In this document: one piece after another, positions 43,693 through 53,900 of the stretch | How the letters are laid out: each line of letters begins with the position of its first letter | Position numbering within the stretch: the first letter of the stretch is position 1 | From: Lycorma delicatula | Taxonomy: Eukaryota; Arthropoda; Insecta; Hemiptera; Fulgoridae | Assembly: GCF_047948215.1 (NCBI RefSeq) | Contig: NC_134461.1 | Coordinates: forward strand, 82,608,103 to 82,672,102 | Reading direction: 5' to 3' | DNA length: 64,000 bases | The notes under the pieces: generated by a model | What the model saw: only the letters and a program-made list of their open reading frames with translations | Told to the model about the DNA's origin: nothing | The model's database searches: none | Translations under genes and position numbers: made by a program

Positions 43693-44604
43693 AAATTTTT
43701 ATCTTAAATAAATTGAAATTACAATCTTAACATTTTTTATCTTATATAATCAATTGTACATATTCTTAACGTGAACTATATTATGTTATGTACCTATCTG
43801 AATACTAAAATAATTATTTATTTACCGACATTGATTGATTTGTAACAATTAAAATAAACGGTAGATGACCACTTCGATTTTAAGATTTTAATTATGATTT
43901 TTGTAAAATAGTTGAGTTCTATTTTATTTATAATCTACATTTAGATTTAAAGGTAATCTTTTCCTAGAATAGAATTTAAGTTAAATTACAGTTCAGATAT
44001 TTTGGTTAGATATATCATAAGCCGACTGTCCTACAGATAATAATTTTAATTAAATCAAAACGAATAAATTATATTTATAATTGTTTAAACAAAACCAGTT
44101 TATAAGTAACTGAATTTTAACAATTTTTTTTTTTGTCGAAGATTTTGAACCAATAATTTAAACAGATATCAAAAGGAGATAATACTAGACATTAACAAAA
44201 AAAAATCGATCATATCCCGATGATCAAGGTCATATTTGGGTAATTTAATATTAAATAATATTTGAGAAATTTAATTTTGAACAGATCTGAAAAAAACAGA
44301 AATCTTGTGATAGTGTTCAAATAACAAAACAAAGTTTTTTTCATACAAAGAAATTTTTACATACAAACATAATCTAAGATTTGGAAATCAAACTTTACTC
44401 TTCTAAGAATTATTTTTCATTTATAAAAAATTCTTTTGTTTGTCCTGCAAGAAAATTTAATCACCTCCAGACATAACTTCATTGTGAAACTATTTTTTAA
44501 GACTATTACTAAATGATTTCTACTGAATTAACTTTTAACTGGTACAAGGAAAACATAAACTTTTCTAACTTTAAAAACAAGTCATAAAGTTATTATTTTT
44601 TTTA
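43693..44604. other. Unassigned AT-rich DNA
   Basis: Nothing recognised. Confidence 0.5.
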
Positions 44605-44615
44605 AACAAGCTATA

Positions 44616-44776
44616 GCCAACCTCCGTGGTGCAAGTGGTAGGCGTCTCGGCCTTTCATCCGGAGGTCCCGGGTTCAAATCACGGTCAAGCATGGAAATTT
44701 CACATGCTACCTGTAATTCATCTCATCCTCTTTAGTAATATAGTAATAAGTTGGTCCCGGAGGTTAAAAAAAAAAG
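44616..44776 (+). mobile_element. SINE-B reference copy with target-site duplication
   Basis: 161-bp tRNA-derived SINE flanked by AACAAGCTATA (44605-44615 and 44777-44787). Head with box A TGGTGCAAGTGG (44627-44638) and box B GGTTCAAATCA (44671-44681); between them TCTCGGCCTTTCATCCGGAG. The short body (GCATGGAAATTTCACATGCT, CATCTCATCC, GGTCCCGGAGGTT) ends in a pure A tail. The 66-codon open frame across it is incidental. It is not a working tRNA gene. Confidence 0.92.
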
Positions 44777-44787
44777 AACAAGCTATA

Positions 44788-45053
44788 AATGATTCATTTC
44801 AACAGAAATTTCATGAGTTATACTAAAATAATATATCTTCGTAAAAAATAAAAGATTTTACCTTTCTTTTAAAAAGCACACAATGTTAGGATTGTTCAAA
44901 GCGTACAATTGTACAAATGTTTACGAGAAAATATATTCAATAATGCAAATTTTTGATAGCTTTTTTTTCTTAACCTATTACTTACAAAGGAATCTTTTTT
45001 TTTATATTCCATTACTAAAATAAAAAACAAGGATTCATTTCTGTCATTTAATA
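44788..45053. other. Unassigned AT-rich DNA
   Basis: Nothing recognised. Confidence 0.5.
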
Positions 45054-45718
45054 TTTTTTACTTTCCCGGCTATAGCAATGTATGCTACTGCAGCAACAAC
45101 GGGTAAGTAATATAGATCGGTAAACAAATCTTAAAAAAAATCTTATTTTTTAAGTTTTGTGCCTTAAGGAGGCAACTTTAAAAATAAATTGTAAGTAGTC
45201 TGTGAAAAAAGTTTTTAATCCAATGCTTCCAAGTCCAAAAAATCAATTATTGTCAGCCGTTTGTGGGTATGTACGCATGAATTTTGGTTTATATTTTGTC
45301 TTATAACTCTGGACCCCGTTGAGCGATTTTCTTTAAATTTGGTACAGGTACTACCTTCGAGGAGAAAGAATGTATTACATTTCAACAAAAATTGGAAAGA
45401 TGAATGGGGAATATTTCGGCCGAAATAAAAATTTACTGGGACACTTTAGCAAAACAATTTTCTTACAAAAGTTAAAGTTTTTTTAATCAAGATCACAAAT
45501 TACGAAACTTTTTAATTTAATACTCATCCCTCCCCCCAAAAAAGGATATATATACGAGTATATATATATTTTTTAAGCTTTATCTTGCTTCAGAAAAGGA
45601 ATTAATGGCAGTTTCTTTGCATCTACATCTTTTACATAAATAAGCCTTCACCACTATAACAGTTTTTTACCCATCCACTCCTACGGTCTGGAGTAAAAAA
45701 AATTGTTCAATTCATGCC
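45054..45718 (+). repeat. Repeat family H, copy 2 (uninterrupted)
   Basis: CTTTCCCGGCTATAGCAATG, GCAGCAACAACGGGTAAG, the empty SINE site AAGTTTTGTGCCTT (45152-45165), CTTCCAAGTCCAAAAAATC, TCTTATAACTCTGGACCCCG, TTTCGGCCGAAATAAAA and CCACTCCTACGGTCTGG. Length about 665 bp, non-coding. Confidence 0.8.
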
Positions 45719-47183
45719 GGATTTTTACTATTAAGTACTTCATTATAGGGAAAATATCATTTCAAAAATCAATTTGCTCAAACATGTATTTCATGTTTAG
45801 GTAAATGCTAAAAAAAAGAGTTTCATGCACTGGTCTAGTGTATTAAACAACATTAAATAATCTGAACCACATCTATTTCTACTATTTCCAATGCATCTGT
45901 TAGGGATCTACCTTTCACTGAAAGTAAACAAGTCAGCTATCGAAAATATTACCACCGAAAAAAGACGCTATAAAATACAAATTTTTTCCTGTTTAATTTT
46001 GCTCAGCCAACAATAAAGTTTTCAAAATAATATTTCTCAATGTTCAATAAGTAATATGGTAAAAGTATCGTTCAGATAGAACAAACAATTTCTGAGATTA
46101 AGCATACGTACAGACATTCTGATTTAAAGAAAAAAGATTTAAAAAGTTTTCGGAATAATTAATTATTAATTCAACTTTTTTACATTCAAACAGTCTCAAA
46201 TAAAGATTTAAGTGTCAGATACGTTCTTCTCTGTAACGTAATCTTACACTCTTTTCTAACAGATGTCCAAAGATTCTTAGTAATTTTAATGGACATTTTT
46301 TTCCTGAGAATTTCTTATCCCATTCAGTTATTATGAAAACATGAATATGAACGTCCACATAAGTACGTGATATATATGTTATACCGCTACTTCTCCCACC
46401 ACTCTCATCATATCACCAATAATTTTTTTGTATCTCTTCATTTCTAAAAAATGAATTAAAATCTATAAAAGTTTAATGTGTTAAAACAAATTAAACTTTT
46501 GTTCAAAATTATTATATGCACCTCCACTCCTCTCCTTTCATGTCTCTTAGCAGTTAATCAGCTCAATACATATGTCGGCATATCTAAATGGATTCCCAAG
46601 GGCCCCTTTCTTTAAAAAAAAAATCCTAGTATTATACATTAATACTAAATGTAGTTAGATAGATTTTCAATTTTGAAAATTAAAGTTTTAAAAAAATTGA
46701 TATTTTAAGTAAGGGTCCCCCATTAATCCGCCTTGTGTTTCGGGGTTTAAAAGTTTATTTACTGGAATAATTATTTAATTCAATAATCTGCCTCGATTTG
46801 GTGGAACAATGTAAAAAATATTATAGTTTGGTAAAATAAATATTCTTACCGTGATGTCCCCTTGTACAATGGGGGGTCGAAAGTCTAGACTAAAGCTGAG
46901 ATATATTCTAGACAGATTTCACATTTTTTTGGTCAACGAATTTTCCAGATATGAGACAAACACTGTTTAGAAATAATGTTGATAATCCCCCTCTAAATCC
47001 GATTGACTTAAAACTTTAGAATTTTAAATACAGAGGAACCCCTGAATAACTAGATCGCTTATAAAGAGCAAAATTCCGGGATTTGTTTTCTATATCATTA
47101 ATGAAAAATTAACTTACTTTTAGGGAGGTATCGACGCATCATAAAGTTTGTTATTACGAGCATTCTCATTTTTTTAAATACTA
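45719..47183. other. Unassigned AT-rich DNA
   Basis: No gene recognised. Moderately GC (GGATTCCCAAGGGCCCCTTT, GGGGGGTCGAAAGTC) around 46580-46880 without assignable content. Confidence 0.5.
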
Positions 47184-47228
47184 TTCCGTTGCGTTGAGAA
47201 TATTTGGTTGCTATTTAACGCAACGGAA
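47184..47228. repeat. Perfect 12-bp hairpin
   Basis: TTCCGTTGCGTT (47184-47195) and AACGCAACGGAA (47217-47228), loop 21 bases. Confidence 0.75.
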
Positions 47229-48101
47229 ATTCCAATTCTTCATTTACAAAACATACATTTACGATTTATACGTAAAGATTGTGACATTTTATCTTAGCCT
47301 TGTTCAGGTCAGGTCTGAAGGATGAACAAAAGGTTTTTAACAGGACGTTGTACAGTAAAAGTACAAGTTCCATTGCAGTATTACAACGGCTGGTAATTAT
47401 TTTAATTACTTAGGTTTTTCTGTTTGCAAAATTCCAAGAAAGAATGGGACCAAACAATGACCCGTCAAAACCGCCCAAACAGGTTCATCGAGCTCTATAG
47501 AGCATATTTTAAACGATTTAAGTGAAAGTCTGAAGAGGGACGTGGTTAAAGATAAATTTTACCTTTCCGTCCGCCCCCCCCCGCACATCAGGGTAATTCA
47601 GTAGTCATAATTTTCAGTTTAAAAATACAGTACTGTACCATAGAATAAGTCTGTAACTTAATAAGTACTTTCATTCTAATAAAGCTCAATTTTTTGTCGA
47701 TCACAGTACAAAAAGATAAAAAAATAATTTTTTTTTGCTCCAAAACCACTTCCATTTCTTTGATATTTACTATCGTATTATATTTCTTTGATAATTAGTA
47801 TCGGCTTCTTAAGTAAAACCATAAGTAAATCTTTTGATAATAAGCAGATGATATGGCGTTCTTAAGGAATTCGTTTAGTAAATTAATCCATAATAAAAGT
47901 TGCTTACTAGCAATGTTGTTAAAGTTCATTAGTGATAGAAAATAAATTGTTAATAAAAACAAATAAGTAATCAAGCGACAACGAGTCTGATAGACACATA
48001 ACAATATATAAATTGACACGAACAAAACAACTTGCTGCTGTAAACAAAATAATAAAGAAATAAACAAAAATAACATCAATAGACTTGGCGTTACTAACTG
48101 C
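47229..48101. other. Unassigned DNA
   Basis: No recognised feature. A C run (CCGCCCCCCCCCGCAC) at about 47572-47587 is unusual here. Confidence 0.5.
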
Positions 48102-48115
48102 AAACTGTCATTACT

Positions 48116-48409
48116 TTCTTTTTCCTGTTTAGCCTCCGGTAACTACCGTTTAGATAATACTTCAGAGGATAACAGGATGATATGTATGAGTGTAAATGAA
48201 GTGTGTAGTCTTGTACATTCTCAGTTTGACCATACCTGAGATGTGTGGTTAATTGAAATCCATCCACCAAAGAACACCAGTATCCACGATCTAGTATTCA
48301 AGTCCGTGTAAAAATAGCTGGCTTTACTAGGACTTGAACGCTGCAACTCTCCACTTCCAAATCAGCTGGTTTGGGAAGACGCGATCACCACTAGACCAAC
48401 CCGGTGGGT
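48116..48409 (-). mobile_element. SINE-A copy 7, full length with 14-bp target-site duplication
   Basis: Perfect direct repeat AAACTGTCATTACT at 48102-48115 and 48410-48423. Complete reverse copy from the tail complement TTCTTTTTCCTGTTTAGCCT to the head complement ACTAGACCAACCCGGTGGGT, including box B complement GGACTTGAACGC. A single short deletion (GGATAACAGGATG instead of GGATGAATGAGGATG). Confidence 0.96.
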
Positions 48410-48423
48410 AAACTGTCATTACT

Positions 48424-48779
48424 ATTCTCCTTAAGTGAAACGCATAGGACGTTTTAATCTTCAGATATCCCAGCTTATCAAGCAGATTTAACGCTACGTG
48501 GTTGACGTGATACTCTAGACGTTATTCGAATTTAACACTGTACTGTATCAGGACTGTTAGAAGCTAACCGACGTCCTTGGAAGCTTTGTCATGATGCAAC
48601 AACCAGTTTTTTTTGTTTTTTTTTTATGGCTGGTCTCATGCGGGCAACTCTTCTCCTCAGTCTTTCAAGAATTTCTCGGTAAACATATTGATCTACAGTC
48701 TATAGTCTACAGTAGGCAAAATCTCCTTATGCTCAATGCCATTACTATCGAAGAAAAAATCAGCATGGTTTTGATTTGA
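48424..48779. other. Unassigned DNA upstream of a mariner relic
   Basis: May hold the eroded front half of the transposon at 48780, but no motif can be read. The open frame 48591-48779 has no domain. Confidence 0.4.
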
Positions 48780-49095
48780 TTCATGATACTGCATCATGAT
48801 AATGACCTTGTCACACTGCACTCTCAATGAGTTTTTGGCAAAGTAAAATTTTCCTGTAGTTCCTCAACCACCTTATTCACCTAACTTGAGTCCCTGCGAC
48901 TTCATCTTGTTCCAGACTTTAAAAAATATCACCTCAAAGGACAACATTTTGAACAAAAGAAAACATAAAAAAAAAATGTAACCGACCATCTGAAGGATAT
49001 TCCGGTTTCTGAGTTCCAACACTGCTATGAAAAATAGGAAAACCGTTTGAAGCGTAACGTGGCTTACCAAGGGAACTATTTCGAAAAGTGATACA
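48780..49095 (+). pseudogene. Mariner-type transposase C-terminal relic
   Basis: Plus-strand fragments in order: LHHDND (about 48790-48807, second catalytic Asp motif), then PPYSPNLSPCDFILF read with frame changes from CACCTTATTCACCTAACTTG and on (about 48868-48905, third catalytic motif, Asp replaced by Asn), KKYHLKGQHFEQKK, NVTDHLKDIPVSEFQHCYEK and a tail matching RCVAYQGNYFE from GTAACGTGGCTTACCAAGGG. This is the catalytic second half of a mariner transposase of a different subfamily from those at 1247 and 21418. Stops and frame changes throughout; ends of the transposon were not found. Confidence 0.75.
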
Positions 49096-50294
49096 GTCCA
49101 TGTATAAAATTATTTACAGACTTTACTTTATTAATTTATTACTTAATTACTTAACTAATTTATTTACAAAATAAATTTACTTAATTACTTTATTTAATTT
49201 ATTACTTTATTTACAGACTTCGTATATCTTCCAGAAATTTCTATAACTATTTGTGTTTTTTTGGACTACGGAAGTCTTGAAAGGTTGGGATTTGAAAAAC
49301 TCCCGAAACCCAAAACTTTTACCGATCGCTATACTTTATGTGTATATTTATGCTGTTACAACAGCAATAGAGATATAGCTGAAAACGTAAAAATTCGAGT
49401 AATGAGCGAATTTGACGATTGTGAATAGCATAATTGCAAAAATTGCAAATAATAATTTTGAATGTAGAAAAACATTCAAAATAATATCTAGTAATCACAT
49501 TTAACATATGAATAAAATATGAAATGCAATTACCTATAAAAATAGTAAAAAAGTTATTTTATTTTGTACAAAACCACAACGCAATTTAAAATAAATTTTT
49601 ATAATGATTATATTATCTGCATTAAAAAAGTCTACTAAGAAACTCAACAGAAGCACAGTAGTCAAATTACTATAATTAAAATAATTACCACAACTTTTAT
49701 TTTTTTTTTTATTATTATTATCACTACTTAATATATATTCAGATTAACATATAATTTTCACTCTTGCTATACGTAATAACACTAATAAACAAAATAAGTA
49801 AAGAAAAGAAAAAATATGTCAGACGAAACAAATTTATACTAATTTAACAGAACAATGTTGTCACACCGGTAAAACAAGATAATTTCTTTAAAATCTTTGT
49901 TATCATTTTGTTTTTTGTTTCTATTTTATTTGGAAACAGCCGAAAATTACTCCTAATTTAATTATTATTATAATTATTATACACACTGTACAAAAAAATA
50001 CATACATATAAAAACACATTTAAGTACGCAAAACAATATTTGTTGTACAAACAGAAATAATTATTGTTATTAGAACGTAAAATCTCAATATTAAGCGTTA
50101 TTTAAATGTAAACTAGTAGTGAACGTACATGAACAGTTAGTTAGTACTTCAAACAATTTATATTTTACCTTTTATAATAATTTCTTCCAGTCAGCCAGCT
50201 TAAGTATTAAAAAAATAATAATTTTACACAGCTCAATTTAATTTACAAACAGAGGGAATGTCATTGATTTATAAGCGTTTTACAATAATTTTTT
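49096..50294. other. Unassigned AT-rich DNA
   Basis: Includes a TTTATTACTT-type low-complexity stretch (49126-49215). No gene recognised. Confidence 0.5.
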
Positions 50295-50968
50295 ACAGTA
50301 CAAGGAAGTATTGTGATCGCGAAAAATTTCGGTTTTCAGATTTCAACGGAAATATCCATTTTGACTATCCCTGAATCCATTTTGACTAATCTCAGCTCAT
50401 ATGTACGTATATGCGTTTGTATCTCGGATAACTCAAAAACGATTAACCGTAGAATGTTGAAATTTTGGATTTAGGACTGTTGTAACATCTAGTTGTGCAC
50501 CTCCCCTTTTGATTGCAATCGACTGGACCAAAAGTGTCCAAAAAAAAACTAAATCTGAAAAATTTGAATTTTGGGCTTTTTCTTAACTGCAGCCCTCATT
50601 GAGAGCTCTTCAACGACATATCAAAGTGGTACTTATTTTTATTGGTTCTAGAGTTATAGCCAAATAAAATTTTAATTAATGAAATATTTGGATCTTACAA
50701 GGAGAAAACACATCGGTTCAAATCCGACTTCATCTCCTTTTTTTAATTTAAATATATTAATTTATTAATAATTATTAACCTCCGATTGTAAAAAAAATTA
50801 CAATAAATAATAATTCAATAATAACAAGAAAAAAATAAAGAATAAAGAAAAAATATCAGAAGTTACTAATAAAATAAAATTTTATGTACTTTTCATTTTT
50901 TTAAATGTGTATATGTATGTAATTTAATAGGCGTACAAGGAAGTCATGCGGTGTCCACATCAGATTTT
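50295..50968 (+). repeat. Repeat family B, copy 5 (best full-length copy)
   Basis: From TACAGTACAAGGAAGTATTG to AATAGGCGTACAAGGAAGTC, ATGCGGTGTCCACATCAG. Both ends carry GTACAAGGAAGT in the same orientation in this copy, while the other copies have CCTTGTACGAAG at the left. 674 bp, no coding content. Confidence 0.85.
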
Positions 50969-52569
50969 GTTTTAATTCACCATATCCGAGCTAAATATTT
51001 ATCGTAAAAAATAACGCATCACATTTGGGATAATTCAAATATTACATAAACACTGTAGAAGTGATGTGGAGTGTTTTGTCTATTGCTTACTTTTTCTGAT
51101 AAAGGGTGAAGAAGGCTATTTAAATGTTTATATTAAGATAAAACAAAGAAATCAAAATAGGAAAAAAAATTACCAATAAATATTTTGTATGTATCCCCAA
51201 ATAATAATATAAATTGTTTGATTATGAATGCCTAGTACTATTCGTTAAAGTTTGGAAAGCTAAGTTGACGCTTTCAATGCGAGTATGCTGTCCTTACTTT
51301 TATCATCCATCCGCTTTAATGATATGAAAAATACTGATTATAAAACGTGGAAACGAAGAACGCAAAATTAACGAATATGAGTGAAACAAACCGATCGGCT
51401 TCTTGTTACCTAAAACATCCTGTTGCAGTAAACAATATCTCCTACACTACACTATTAGCAGTGCCAACCCTATTTAGACATCCGGTTTTAAGGCATAATG
51501 AAATAAAAATAATAAATATAAAAATCTTACGTAAAAAAAAAAGTGATCAGTATTTGTTTATATTTGCTTATGACGAAGAGGAGGAAGGGTTAAAAACACT
51601 AAAAAAAGAAGTGACATATATAATTTCATAATTTTTTTTCTATGTTTTCTGTTGAAAAAAGAAATATCATACCATCAGAACTTTAAAAAAATGAACGATG
51701 AACCATTTTGATAGTGAACTACTACGCATCTAAACTGTTTATGCTTTTTTTAAACTTTGACGAGTAATAATTAGGTTATATCAATTCAGGAAAAATTCTA
51801 GAAATATTCCAGGAATAATGTAGCAATTTTGATATATTTGAATATAGTCAAATCTAAAGTTAATACGACTTCGTGAAAATGAAATTGCATCTGATTTTTT
51901 TTAAATATTTAATTTGATAACTATTACTATTAATTAATTATTAACACACAACGTATTTAGATCAGTTGATAGATTTAAAAATCTAAATGCCAGTAAAATA
52001 TACAGCCCCCTAACAAAATAAAGTTTACGTAATAGTTAAATGGCCCGTTTAAAATAACACTTTATACTTTCATAACTATTTATATTTTTATTTATAGGTC
52101 GCATCTAGAAAACGAAAAAATTAGCTTTGTTACAATAAATGGTTGGTACTAGTTAAGTAGAATTGATACAGTTTTACTTATTGATGAATAAAGTTCAATC
52201 AACAGCAATGAAATGGAATTGTTTAGTTGAATAGGAAGTGAAACGTATAAATTTAGAATTCATTAGAAATGATCAATGAATGGACGAATGAAAAAAGTAA
52301 AATACTACGTTTTAACTATTCTTTGCTCATGATGAATCAATCGCGAAGAAAAACTTTAAACTATGTTGGAAAATAGTAGTTTACTGTTCAGCAGCTTAAA
52401 TCTGTTAGAAATAACTCTCTTATGGTGTTGGATTAAAATACAAGTGTTAATTATTATTAATAAGAAAAACCTTCTTTCCTATATATATATATATATATAC
52501 GAATTATTAACTCTTAAGAAAGAATCTGCATATACCTATAATTATAAAACAAGTCGTGAGCGATTCATA
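50969..52569. other. Unassigned AT-rich DNA
   Basis: The 94-codon open frame at 51347-51631 has no recognisable domain. (AT)n at 52482-52499. Confidence 0.5.
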
Positions 52570-52987
52570 ATCAACGCCCAGTAAAAACTACTTAAGATAA
52601 ATTGATGAAAATCTGTACACACGTTCTTCTTACTGTGTAAGTGCTCAGTACAATAGGATTTCTTGAAATTCCGAGTTTAAAGAATTAAAATGGAATAAAA
52701 ATTATTTAATTTCTCGGCAATAAATAAAGATATAAACTTGATTTTTGGTCATGTAATCTTCATATCTAAAAAAGAATTTCTTGATTTTTCGAAATTCAGT
52801 TTTTAAAAGGAGTGAAAAGAAAGGTAAAAAAATTTGAACAATGATTGCAAATTTTCCACATTTCCGACTATACTAAACGAGCACTAGATTTGGGTTTGAA
52901 AATAAATACTCCAGATAAATATCTAAAAACCATTTTCGGTTATTTTGAATTCAATTTTTTAAGGGGTGGGAAGTGTACTGCGCGGCA
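52570..52987 (+). repeat. Repeat family G, copy 3
   Basis: Blocks CAGTAAAAACTACTTAAGAT, TTGATGAAAATCTGTACAC, TGAAATTCCGAGTTTAAAG, GATTTTTCGAAATTCAG, ACTCCAGATAAATATC, AAAAACCATTTTCGG and AAGGGGTGGGAAGTGTACTG align with 22790-23230. Confidence 0.75.
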
Positions 52988-53036
52988 TTTTCTTCAATGT
53001 GATCTGTTCTTCGGCGGCTTTTAAATCTGTTAGAAT
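52988..53036. other. Left part of a GC-rich unidentified element
   Basis: TTCTTCGGCGGCTTTTAAAT just before the SINE insertion; continues after it at 53352. Confidence 0.4.
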
Positions 53037-53049
53037 TCGGAGATCGTCT

Positions 53050-53338
53050 CTTTTTTCTGTTTAGTCTCCGGAACCACCGTAAGGTATTACTTCAGAGAAT
53101 GACTATGATATATATGAATGTAAATGTATTGTTGTACTACCTCAAGTCGACCATTCCTGATATGTGTAGTTAATTGAAACCCAATCATCAAAGAACACCG
53201 GTATTCACGATCTAGTGTTCAAAACCGTATAAAAGTAACTGCCTTTGAATCTTGGATTTGAATCTTAGAACTCTCGACTTTGAAATCAGCTGATTTACGA
53301 TGACGAGTTCACCACTAGACCAACCACTGGGTTGGTTA
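53050..53338 (-). mobile_element. SINE-A copy 8, full length with 13-bp target-site duplication
   Basis: Perfect direct repeat TCGGAGATCGTCT at 53037-53049 and 53339-53351. Reverse copy with diverged middle (GAATGACTATGATATATATG) and an altered head end (CCAACCACTGGGTTGG). Confidence 0.93.
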
Positions 53339-53351
53339 TCGGAGATCGTCT

Positions 53352-53625
53352 ACATCCCAACCCCGTAGGGGAAGATACCTTGTGACGATTCCGGTCGCCA
53401 CACCCTCTCTTCGCCTTGAGGGGCTTTACCGGAGGTCGTCTTTAGACCCTCTAACTGATTACATCTCACAGTCATCAATCAGGCCTCAGCCAGGAAGCCA
53501 CCGATGCAAATGCCTCGGCACATATTTACATTACTTAAAATTATTATCTCAGATCGGACATTGTCTGAAAATTCCAAGCAATCTATTGTGAGGCCTTTGC
53601 CTTCGGGGCTTAATCTAACTTGTTC
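53352..53625 (-). mobile_element. GC-rich unidentified element, probably a retroelement fragment
   Basis: Much GC-richer than the window average: CATCCCAACCCCGTAGGGGA, CGATTCCGGTCGCCACACCC, TTGAGGGGCTTTACCGGAGG and CTTTGCCTTCGGGGCTTAAT. The composition and the sharp boundary near 53620 suggest a mobile element. On the minus strand a fragment such as RPPVKPLKARR can be read, but I cannot name a family and the orientation is uncertain. The 69-codon plus-strand open frame is probably a shadow. The SINE at 53050 inserted near its edge. Confidence 0.4.
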
Positions 53626-53850
53626 AATTTTATTTTCTTGCACTGTTTTAGCAATTCCTTAATTACCTTTTTCTTTAATTAAAAAAAAATACTGCTTTCT
53701 TTTTCAAAGTTTTCTGTTAAAACGAAGGGATATTACACCATGATAATTTGAAAAAAAAATGAAGGACGAATTATATTTATGAAATACAGGATTAGGCAAT
53801 AAACATCCAACAATGGGGCTAGAACGGAACGAGATATAGGAAAACTCTCA

Positions 53851-53854
<4 letters not shown>
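53626..53854. other. Unassigned AT-rich DNA
   Basis: Nothing recognised. Confidence 0.5.

Positions 53855-53900
<46 letters not shown>
53855..53900. repeat. (AT)n microsatellite followed by poly-T
   Basis: About 30 bases of alternating AT and then a 15-16-base T run. Confidence 0.95.

Noticed and set aside
44616..44700. Possible functional tRNA gene
   Set aside because: Followed by a SINE body and A tail and flanked by a target-site duplication, so it is a retroposed tRNA-like head.
51347..51631. 94-codon open frame
   Set aside because: No recognisable family; lysine/isoleucine-rich and without supporting context.
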